Assembly: GCF_000337915.1 (NCBI RefSeq)
Contig: NZ_AOJE01000005.1
Location: 91,559 to 155,558 of the forward strand
DNA: 64,000 nt
DNA from: Halorubrum saccharovorum DSM 1137
GTDB taxonomy: Archaea > Halobacteriota > Halobacteria > Halobacteriales > Haloferacaceae
Direction: 5' to 3'
Part shown: positions 41,731 to 48,205 of the stretch, one piece after another
Layout of the letters: every line of letters starts with the position of its first letter
How positions within the stretch are numbered: position 1 is the first letter of the stretch
Notes under the pieces: generated by a model
What the model was told of the DNA's origin: nothing
The model's database searches: none
The model's input: the letters and a program-made list of their open reading frames with translations, nothing else
Program-made: the position numbers and the translations under genes

Positions 41731-41788
41731 CTGGGACTCCCCGACCACCCAATTTCGGTTTCTACACCGCTAGCGCGTCTTGTCCGGG
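41731..41788. repeat. Direct repeat copy B
   Basis: The 58-bp partner of copy A at 39624-39694, lacking the 12-base insertion present in copy A. It ends about 60 bases before the histidine kinase ATPase remnant, so the kinase break lies at or near this repeat. Confidence 0.8.
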
Positions 41789-41844
41789 GTGAAAGTAATC
41801 GCTGTTCTACTTCCGATGAACGGGCTCTTGCACTAAGCCTATAG

Positions 41845-42198
41845 ACTTGTTCACCCCTGTTACACCTCCTGGAGAACCTCTTTCGCAATACGATCGATCA
41901 CAACGAGCCGCCCGTCTCTCTCACTATCGGACGTATCGACAGGACCACCGAAGACCGTCTGTCCACGACCGGATTTTTCGTTGCGGATGCCGGAAAGGGA
42001 ATACCTCCTGACGAACGCGACGAGGTGTTCGCTCACGGCTACAGGAGCGACCAAGACGGGACGGGGTTCGGCCTCTCAATTGTTCGCCACGTGGCCGAAG
42101 CCCACAACTGGGACGTGGCACTCACGGAGGGGCGCGACGGTGGGGCACGCTTCGAGTTCACGGCTGTCGAATTCGCCCGGGGCACAGTCGAGCGGTAA
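41845..42198 (+). pseudogene. Histidine kinase C-terminal (HATPase) remnant
   Basis: From about 41857 the reading frame gives LLENLFRNTIDHNEP (N-box), ADAGKGIPPDERDEVF (G1), DGTGFGLSIVRHVAEAHNW (G2) and ends EFARGTVER. The HisKA domain and everything before it are missing; an in-frame stop lies at 41842-41844. This is the ATPase end of a histidine kinase like the two intact ones in this window. The remaining 110 residues could still be expressed but would lack a phosphorylatable histidine. It lies beside repeat copy B. Confidence 0.8.
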
Positions 42199-42296
42199 AC
42201 GCTGCTGTACAGGAGATCGCCGACTCAGTCGCTAGTGACTCTCAAAACGGGGTCCGGCTCTCGTCGTCTCGGCGGTAACCGTCTCGGCGTAACCGT

Positions 42297-42701
42297 CTAG
42301 GCGTCAACTTCCGCGCCCGCAAGCTCGTCAGCGAGGAACTCGGCGATCGACACGTCTTCCTCTTCGACGAACCGCGCGACCTCCTCGCCGTCGGCAGTCT
42401 CGACGACGACCGTCGGGATCAGCTCGATCCCGTACTCGTCGACGGCCTCCCCCTCCTTGCCGTTCGGGCCCTTCGTCACCGGGAAGTCCTCGATCCGGTC
42501 GTCGGGGACGCCGGCCGCCGCGAGCGCCGCGCCGAACGCCGGGAGCTGTCGCTGACAGTCGCCGCACCAGTCGCCGCCCCAGACTTTGAACCGGTAGTCG
42601 CGGGTTCCGAGCGCGTCGAGCACGGCGGGATCGAACTCGTCGTCGGGGGGAGTCGGGGCGTCGGCGTCGTCGAAGTGTGGATCGAGCGTTTCGAGCGTCA
42701 T
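42297..42701 (-). CDS. Thioredoxin-fold protein with WCGDC active site
   Basis: A 134-residue thioredoxin-family protein. KVWGGDWCGDCQRQLPAFGA places a WCxxC redox pair at the expected position, ELIPTVVVETADGEE contains the cis-proline turn (IPT), and a C-terminal helix FLADELAG follows. The CGDC dipeptide and the separate N-terminal acidic extension distinguish it from classic CGPC thioredoxins. Probably a cytoplasmic disulfide reductase. It is divergent from the cysteine synthase gene. Confidence 0.8.
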   Translation of the reverse strand: MTLETLDPHFDDADAPTPPDDEFDPAVLDALGTRDYRFKVWGGDWCGDCQRQLPAFGAALAAAGVPDDRIEDFPVTKGPNGKEGEAVDEYGIELIPTVVVETADGEEVARFVEEEDVSIAEFLADELAGAEVDA

Positions 42702-42822
42702 ACCCGGTCGCACGCCGGCGACGCTTGTAAACGCCTCGTCGGTGGCAACGGGTCGGCGGCTCTCCGGACACGCCTTGCCGCAGTCCGCGGGGCATTTGAG
42801 TGGCGCCCCCCTCGGGTCGCAC

Positions 42823-43740
42823 ATGGACGAGGACGTGTTGGACGCGCTCGGATCGCCGCTCGTGCGAGTCGGCTCGCCGCCCGGGACGACGGTGGCGGCG
42901 AAGGTCGAGTCGCACAACCCGGGCGGTTCCGCGAAGGACCGCCCGGCGCTGTACATGGTTGAGGCCGCCGAGGAGGCCGGCGACCTGACGCCCGGCGACG
43001 GAATCGTCGAACCCACCTCCGGCAACACGGGTATCGGGCTGGCGATGGTCGGAGCGGTGAAGGGGTACGACGTGACGCTCGTGATGCCCGAAGGGAAGTC
43101 GGTCGAGCGCCGGCGGCTCATGCTCGCGTACGGCGCCGACGTGGAGCTCGTCGAGGGCGACATCTCCGAGGCCAAAGAGCGCGCCGACGCGCTCGAACGC
43201 GAGGAGGGGATGACCCAGCTCCGCCAGTTCGAGAACCCCGCGAACCCGCGCGCTCACTACGAGACCACCGGACCGGAGATCCTCGATCAGGTGGACGGTC
43301 GGCCCGTCGACGCCCTCGTGGCGGGCGTCGGCACGGGGGGTACCCTCACCGGGATCGGGCGGCGTCTCCGAGAGGCGTTCCCCGACGTGCGGATCGACGC
43401 GGTCGAGCCGAGCGACAACGCCGTCCTCTCCGGCGGCGAGCCCGGCGTCGACGAGTTCCAGGGGATGGGACCGGGGTTCGTCGCGCCGAACCTCGACACG
43501 GACCTGCTCGACGGGGTGCACACGGTCGACATCGAGGACGCCGAGGCCGAGTGTCGCCGGCTCGCGCGCGAAGAGGGGCTGCTCGTCGGCCAGTCCTCCG
43601 GCGCCTCCAACCTCGCGGCCAAAGACGTCGCCGCCGAACTCCGGGAGTCGGGCGCGTTCGCCGGCGACGAACCACTCGTCGTCACCGTCTTCTGGGACAG
43701 CGGCGAGCGCTACCTCACCGCCGGGACCTTCGACGAGTGA
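42823..43740 (+). CDS. cysK: Cysteine synthase-family PLP enzyme (O-acetylserine sulfhydrylase-like)
   Basis: A 305-residue beta-family PLP enzyme. NPGGSAKDRPALYM has the PLP lysine (K38), TSGNTGIGLAMVG is the substrate and phosphate loop, GVGTGGTLTGIG the cofactor cradle. The start DEDVLDALGSPLVRVG matches the family after a few residues. It would form cysteine from an activated serine and sulfide; cystathionine beta-synthase activity is the main alternative. Divergent from a thioredoxin-like gene, a plausible sulfur-metabolism pairing. Confidence 0.85.
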   Translation: MDEDVLDALGSPLVRVGSPPGTTVAAKVESHNPGGSAKDRPALYMVEAAEEAGDLTPGDGIVEPTSGNTGIGLAMVGAVKGYDVTLVMPEGKSVERRRLMLAYGADVELVEGDISEAKERADALEREEGMTQLRQFENPANPRAHYETTGPEILDQVDGRPVDALVAGVGTGGTLTGIGRRLREAFPDVRIDAVEPSDNAVLSGGEPGVDEFQGMGPGFVAPNLDTDLLDGVHTVDIEDAEAECRRLAREEGLLVGQSSGASNLAAKDVAAELRESGAFAGDEPLVVTVFWDSGERYLTAGTFDE

Positions 43741-43894
43741 GCGGGTCGACACGATCGGGGCCCGTCTGCGAGCGCGCTCGTCCGGCGGACGCCACCGGTC
43801 CGATTCGCACGGAGAGTGACCGTCGGCCGCGGTGCCGTCCGGACTCGAAACCGTTGGCGCCGTCCCGCCCTGACGAATCGCCAGTGACGGTCGG

Positions 43895-45067
43895 ATGAGC
43901 TGGCAGTACCGCCACACGGTGCTGTCGCTGTGCATGCTCGCGTTTCTGGTGACGTACTTCGCCAGGCTGGCGATCAGCCCCGTCGTCCCGCTGATCGTCG
44001 ACGACTTCACGGTGTCGAACACCGCCATCGGGTTCGCGCTCTCCGGGATGTGGCTGGCGTACGGCGCCGCCCAGTTCCCGAGCGGCGTGCTCGCGGACCG
44101 GTACGGCGAGCGCGCCGTGATCCTCGTCGCCGTCGGCGGCACCGCGGCGACGAGCGTCGTCCTCGCTCTCGCGCCCGTCTTCCCCGCGTTCGTGCTGGCG
44201 GCGGTGCTCTTGGGGCTCGTCGCCGGGCTCCACTACGCGGTGGCGACGACGCTGCTCTCGCGGACGTTCGACGACCTCGGGACGGCGCTCGGGCTTCACT
44301 CGATCGGGGGGCCGCTCGCCGGGCTCGTGGCGCCCGTCGCCGCCGCGTGGGTCGGGGTCCGGTACGGCTGGCGTCCCGCGGTCGCGCTGGCCGCGCTGGT
44401 CGGCGTACCCGTGTTCCTGCTGTTCGCGTGGCGCGTCCGCCCGACCGAGCCGCGGCGCCCCGACCAGCCGATGCGGGAGCGGTTCGCGCTCGCGCCGCTC
44501 GTCGAGCTCCTCTCCCGGCCGAACGTCCTCCTCCCGCTGTTCGTCGCGATGACCGGCACGTACGTGGTTCAGGGCGTGATGTCGTTTCTCCCCACCTTCC
44601 TCGTGGAGTTCCGCGGCTTCTCGTCGTCGGGCGCCGCCGGGGTGTTCTCGGCGTTCTTCGTCGTCCGCGCCGTCGCACAGGTGGGGCTCGGGCGACTGTC
44701 GGATCGAGCGGGCCGCGACGTCGCCATCGGCGCGGCGATGCTCGCGGGCGCGATCGGAACCGCCGCGTTCGTCCTCGGTCCGGGCTTCGCCGGCGTCGCG
44801 GTCGCGGTGCTGCTGGCCGGCTCCGGCGCGAGCTTCTTCTCGGCGATCGACCCCCGGTTCATGGACGCGCTCGGCGACGCGGAGCGCGGCGCCGGGTTCG
44901 GACTCGTTCGGACGGTGTACACCGTGATCGGCTCCGCGGGCTCCGTCGGCGTCGGACTCGCGGCCGACCTGTTCGGCTGGGGCGTCTCTTTCGGGATCCT
45001 GGCGGCCCTGTTCGGGGTCACGTTCGCCGCGCTCGTCGCGAACTGGGCGCTCGGGACGGGGTACTGA
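43895..45067 (+). CDS. MFS transporter (paralogue 1)
   Basis: A 390-residue major facilitator with about 12 hydrophobic segments. It starts MSWQYRHTVLSLCMLAFLVT and contains LSGMWLAYGAAQFPSGVLAD with the RYGER loop, and RPDQPMRERFALAPLVELL. It matches the transporter at 58592-59776 closely throughout, so the two are paralogues. Substrate unknown; the D-R-x-G-E-R loop suits a drug or organic-acid antiporter. Confidence 0.85.
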   Translation: MSWQYRHTVLSLCMLAFLVTYFARLAISPVVPLIVDDFTVSNTAIGFALSGMWLAYGAAQFPSGVLADRYGERAVILVAVGGTAATSVVLALAPVFPAFVLAAVLLGLVAGLHYAVATTLLSRTFDDLGTALGLHSIGGPLAGLVAPVAAAWVGVRYGWRPAVALAALVGVPVFLLFAWRVRPTEPRRPDQPMRERFALAPLVELLSRPNVLLPLFVAMTGTYVVQGVMSFLPTFLVEFRGFSSSGAAGVFSAFFVVRAVAQVGLGRLSDRAGRDVAIGAAMLAGAIGTAAFVLGPGFAGVAVAVLLAGSGASFFSAIDPRFMDALGDAERGAGFGLVRTVYTVIGSAGSVGVGLAADLFGWGVSFGILAALFGVTFAALVANWALGTGY

Positions 45068-45149
45068 CGCGAGGCCGCGGGCGGGAAGCCACGAGTCGGC
45101 GTCGCACGCGATCCGAAGACTACGAGTCGGTCCGGGATCAACTCGGCCC

Positions 45150-45938
45150 GTGCACGACTACCACGTCCACACGACCTACTCGGACGGCGCGTTCCTCCGT
45201 GAGATGGTGGACGCCGCCGCCGACGCGGGGCTCGACGGAGTGGGGATCGCCGACCACTGCAACGTCTCGCCCGACCCGGAGGCCGAGCGGTTCAAGCGCG
45301 CGCTCGGCTTCAACCTCGACATGACCTACGAGCGGCGGCGCGAGGCGATCGAGGAGATCCGCGAGGACCCCGCCGTCGGTCTCGACGTGTTCGACGCCGT
45401 GGAGATGGACTACGACCCCGACCACGAGGCGGCGATCGCCGACTTCCTCGACGGGGCGGGGTTCGACTACGCGATCGGGAGCGTCCACGAGCTCGACGGC
45501 GCGAACGTCCACACGCGCGCGCATTTCGCCGACAAGCCGGCGGACGAACGGGAGGCGCTCGTCGACCGGTACTTCGAGAAGCTGGTCGCGCTGATCGACG
45601 CCGAGCTGTTCGCGATCGCCGCGCATCCGGACCTGATCGAGCGCAACCCGCACCTCCGCGGGTTCGCGACCGAGGACCACTACGCGGCGGTCGTCGAGGC
45701 GTTCCGGAACTCGCGGACCGTCCCGGAGATCAACGCCGGGCGCCTGCTCGACGACTACGGGGAGTTCCACCCGGCTCCCGACTTCCTCGACCGGCTCGTC
45801 GACGCCGGGCTCCGGGTGAGCGTCGGCACCGACAGCCACGAGCCGGGCGTCATCGCGCCCCGGATCGACGAGATCGAGGCCGAACTGGAGTGGCGCGGGC
45901 TCGCCCCCGTCCGGCCGGAGGAGATCGCTGAGAACTGA
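45150..45938 (+). CDS. PHP-domain phosphoesterase (histidinol-phosphatase-like)
   Basis: A 262-residue PHP-family protein starting at GTG 45150. Metal ligands are intact: HDYHVHTTYSDG, GIADHCN, EMDY, SVHELDG, AHPDL and GTDSHEP. The layout is that of HisK/HisJ-type histidinol-phosphatases, although broader PHP phosphoesterases look alike. It is near but not coupled to a histidine biosynthesis gene (hisC lies 10 kb away). Confidence 0.85.
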   Translation: MHDYHVHTTYSDGAFLREMVDAAADAGLDGVGIADHCNVSPDPEAERFKRALGFNLDMTYERRREAIEEIREDPAVGLDVFDAVEMDYDPDHEAAIADFLDGAGFDYAIGSVHELDGANVHTRAHFADKPADEREALVDRYFEKLVALIDAELFAIAAHPDLIERNPHLRGFATEDHYAAVVEAFRNSRTVPEINAGRLLDDYGEFHPAPDFLDRLVDAGLRVSVGTDSHEPGVIAPRIDEIEAELEWRGLAPVRPEEIAEN

Positions 45939-45974
45939 CCGCGTCGCAGGTGGTCGACTCCGTGGACGGCCCGA

Positions 45975-46718
45975 TCAGTGGACCTTCCGGTCGTCGTCGG
46001 TGTCGATGTCTTCGATCGGATCTGCGTTGCCGAAGTCGGGCGTCGGGCCGTCGCCCGGTTCCGCCCACGAGACCGCGTTCCGGAGCACCCGTCGCACGTC
46101 GTCGTCGTGGTAGATCGGGTACGTCTCGTGGCCGGGACGGAAGTAGAACACCTTCCCGTTGCCGCGGCGGTAACAGCAGCCGGAGCGAAACACCTCGCCG
46201 CCCGCGAACCAGGAGTTGAACACGAGCGTGTCCGGCGCCGGAACGTCGAATCGCTCGCCGTACATCTCCGTCTCGTCGAGTTCGATGTACTCGCCGATCC
46301 CGTCGGCGATCGGGTGGCCCGGCTCGACGGTCCACAGCCGCTCGGTCTCGGCGGCCTCTCGCCACTTGAGCGAGCAGCTGGTGCCCATCAGCCGCTTGAA
46401 GATCTTCGAGTAGTGCGCGGAGTGGAGCACCAACAGACCCATCCCGTCGAGGACGCGCTCGTGGATCCGGTCGACGACTTCGTCGCGCACCTCGTCGTGT
46501 GCCGCGTGACCCCACCACGTGAGCACGTCGGTATCGTCTAAGACCGCCTCGGTGAGCCCGTGGTCCGGTCCCTCGTCGAGGGTCGCGGTACGGACCTCGT
46601 GGTCGGCCTCACGGAGGGCCTCGGCGATGACCGCGTGGATCCCGTCGGGGTACACGTCGGCGACCGCGTCGCTCTCCCGTTCGTGGCGGTACTCGTTCCA
46701 AACCGTGACGCGTGCCAT
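45975..46718 (-). CDS. ThuA-domain protein (trehalose utilisation-like)
   Basis: A 247-residue ThuA-type protein with a glutamine amidotransferase-like fold. [25 protein letters not shown]-like opening, [35 protein letters not shown] and [19 protein letters not shown] are conserved ThuA segments. ThuA is linked to trehalose or other sugar catabolism in bacteria; no sugar genes are adjacent here. It is convergent with the PHP gene. Confidence 0.85.
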   Translation of the reverse strand: MARVTVWNEYRHERESDAVADVYPDGIHAVIAEALREADHEVRTATLDEGPDHGLTEAVLDDTDVLTWWGHAAHDEVRDEVVDRIHERVLDGMGLLVLHSAHYSKIFKRLMGTSCSLKWREAAETERLWTVEPGHPIADGIGEYIELDETEMYGERFDVPAPDTLVFNSWFAGGEVFRSGCCYRRGNGKVFYFRPGHETYPIYHDDDVRRVLRNAVSWAEPGDGPTPDFGNADPIEDIDTDDDRKVH

Positions 46719-46877
46719 GCGTCCGCTCCTCGCCGAACTGACTTGTAGGATCGTATCCGGGAACGTCGACGCCGCTGGGAGGAGATCAGGTGGCGATCGC
46801 CCTCGGACCCGCGTCCGAACCGTCGCCGTCCGTCTCTCGCCCGCTCCCGACGCACCCGCCTCTCAGCAACCCGCTCC

Positions 46878-47438
46878 TCACGCGTCCGGCCACTTGATCG
46901 AACAGCCCCGAGAGGGGCGGTCCGGGATCTCGACCTCCTCGCCCGCCAGCACCGCGTCGACGGCGTCGCGGATGTAGAACTCGGTCGGCTCGTCGTCGGG
47001 GTTCAACGCGTCGTCGAGCCGGCCGTGATACCGGAGCCGGAACGCGTCGCCGTCGCGGCCGAACAGGAACGGGTCGGGGGTACAGACCGCGCCGTACGCG
47101 TCCGCTACCTCACCCGCCTCGTCGCGGAGGTAGGCGTCGTACGCGATCGTGCCGTCGGCGACGCGCTCGCGCATCGCCTCGAAGGAGTCGTCGGGGTACT
47201 CGTCGGCGTCGTTCGGGTTGATTCCCACGACGGCCAGGTCGTCGTACTCGGCCGCCAGATCGTTGAGAAGGCCGAACTTCGCCTGCGCGTACGGGCAGTG
47301 GTTGCAGGTGAACACCGCAAGCAGTGCGTCCGCGTCGAACGAGTCGAGCGTGTGCGTCTCGCCGTCGGTGCCCGGTAGCTCGAACGCCGGCGCGGCGTCG
47401 CCGCGGTCGAGGTCCGAGTCGGATTCCATCGCGACCAT
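46878..47438 (-). CDS. Thioredoxin-family/AhpC-TSA-like protein with CNHCPY motif
   Basis: A 186-residue thioredoxin-fold protein. LLAVFTCNHCPYAQAKF holds a CxxC pair, VVGINPNDADEYPDDSFEAM and YGAVCTPDPFLFGRDG match the family of peroxiredoxin-like proteins with CNHCP. The C-terminus RPSRGCSIKWPDA is also conserved in type. It likely handles peroxide or redox maintenance. ATG 47438 was selected; an in-frame ATG three codons later is possible. Confidence 0.8.
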   Translation of the reverse strand: MVAMESDSDLDRGDAAPAFELPGTDGETHTLDSFDADALLAVFTCNHCPYAQAKFGLLNDLAAEYDDLAVVGINPNDADEYPDDSFEAMRERVADGTIAYDAYLRDEAGEVADAYGAVCTPDPFLFGRDGDAFRLRYHGRLDDALNPDDEPTEFYIRDAVDAVLAGEEVEIPDRPSRGCSIKWPDA

Positions 47439-47483
47439 ACGCGCCTGTTCCAGCGCCGTCCTCAAAACCGTTCCGCGGGATTC

Positions 47484-47810
47484 TCATCGGCTCGTACCGG
47501 ATCCGCGCGCCACGACCGTGGCCGCGACGTGCGCGACGGCGACCGCACACAGCCAGCATCCCGCGACGGCGAGGAGAACCGCGATCGCGAGGGACCACTC
47601 CCGGAGGAGCGCGCTCGTCGCCCGCAGTGCGACGAGGAGCCCGCCGATGACGACCCCCGCGAGCGTCGCGATCGGCAGGAGAGCCTGATACCCCCCGGCT
47701 CGGAGCCTGCGACCGCACAGGTTGGTCTCGGTGCCTCGGTGAGACCGGTACCGCTTCTGGGCGCTCGCACGCCGTCGCCGCCGCTCGGTCGGATCGTCTC
47801 GCGGTCGCAT
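47484..47810 (-). CDS. Two-helix membrane protein, unknown function
   Basis: A 108-residue frame from MRPRDDPTERRRR. An Arg-rich N-terminus precedes two hydrophobic segments (LLPIATLAGVVIGGLLVAL and WSLAIAVLLAVAGCWLCAVA). Real membrane segments support a gene, but the basic N-terminus is unlike most haloarchaeal proteins, so the start and even the reality of the gene are uncertain. Confidence 0.45.
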   Translation of the reverse strand: MRPRDDPTERRRRRASAQKRYRSHRGTETNLCGRRLRAGGYQALLPIATLAGVVIGGLLVALRATSALLREWSLAIAVLLAVAGCWLCAVAVAHVAATVVARGSGTSR

Positions 47811-47958
47811 GGGGGCGGGTGGCCGCGGCATCGTCCCTAAATCGTTCCCCGCGTCGGCCCGAAATCGCTCCGTGGCGGGGTCGCGGAGCGCGGCCCGCCG
47901 ACACTCGCTCGATGACGGTGTCTCGTGGCTTTTTGGTCAGGGGCTCCGTACCACGTGT

Positions 47959-48156
47959 ATGTCAACCCGAGAGCCGTCCTACCGAACGCTCCGACTGCTG
48001 TGCGCGAACGCGGTCGGCATGGCGGGATTCCTGATCGCGTTCGCGGTCGCTCGGGAGTTCGCGGTCGCGCTCGTCGCGGCCGCGATCGTGGCGGCGATCG
48101 GGTACGCCGCGTCGAGCGCCGTCGTCGCGTACGCGTCGGAAATGACCGGGACCTGA
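47959..48156 (+). CDS. Small two-helix membrane protein, unknown function
   Basis: A 65-residue protein MSTREPSYRTLRLLC with hydrophobic segments at about 14-30 and 34-58 and a short C-terminus ASEMTGT. It lies 49 bases upstream of a large histidine kinase gene. No family recognised. Confidence 0.6.
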   Translation: MSTREPSYRTLRLLCANAVGMAGFLIAFAVAREFAVALVAAAIVAAIGYAASSAVVAYASEMTGT

Positions 48157-48205
48157 TGTGTAACATGAAAATAATTACTATGCCCGAGTGTTGACACACC
48201 AACAG

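Larger units (their letters stand above)
39583..42200. mobile_element. Decayed accessory island downstream of tRNA-Ile
   Basis: About 2.6 kb between tRNA-Ile and the thioredoxin-like gene that differ from the flanks: lower gene density, lower GC in the exported-protein gene, paired direct repeats at 39624 and 41731, an inverted repeat element at 41280, a frameshifted adenine methylase start and a histidine kinase reduced to its ATPase domain. No integrase, transposase or repeated tRNA 3' end was found. I infer a remnant of one or more insertions; the exact ends are not defined. Confidence 0.5.

Noticed and set aside
41676-41888. 70-codon minus-strand frame over repeat copy B
   Set aside because: A short basic translation of the repeat with no homologous extension in copy A; not called a gene.
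42235-42296. Short direct repeats (TAACCGTCT) before the thioredoxin-like gene end
   Set aside because: Two short copies only; not distinguishable from chance in GC-rich DNA.
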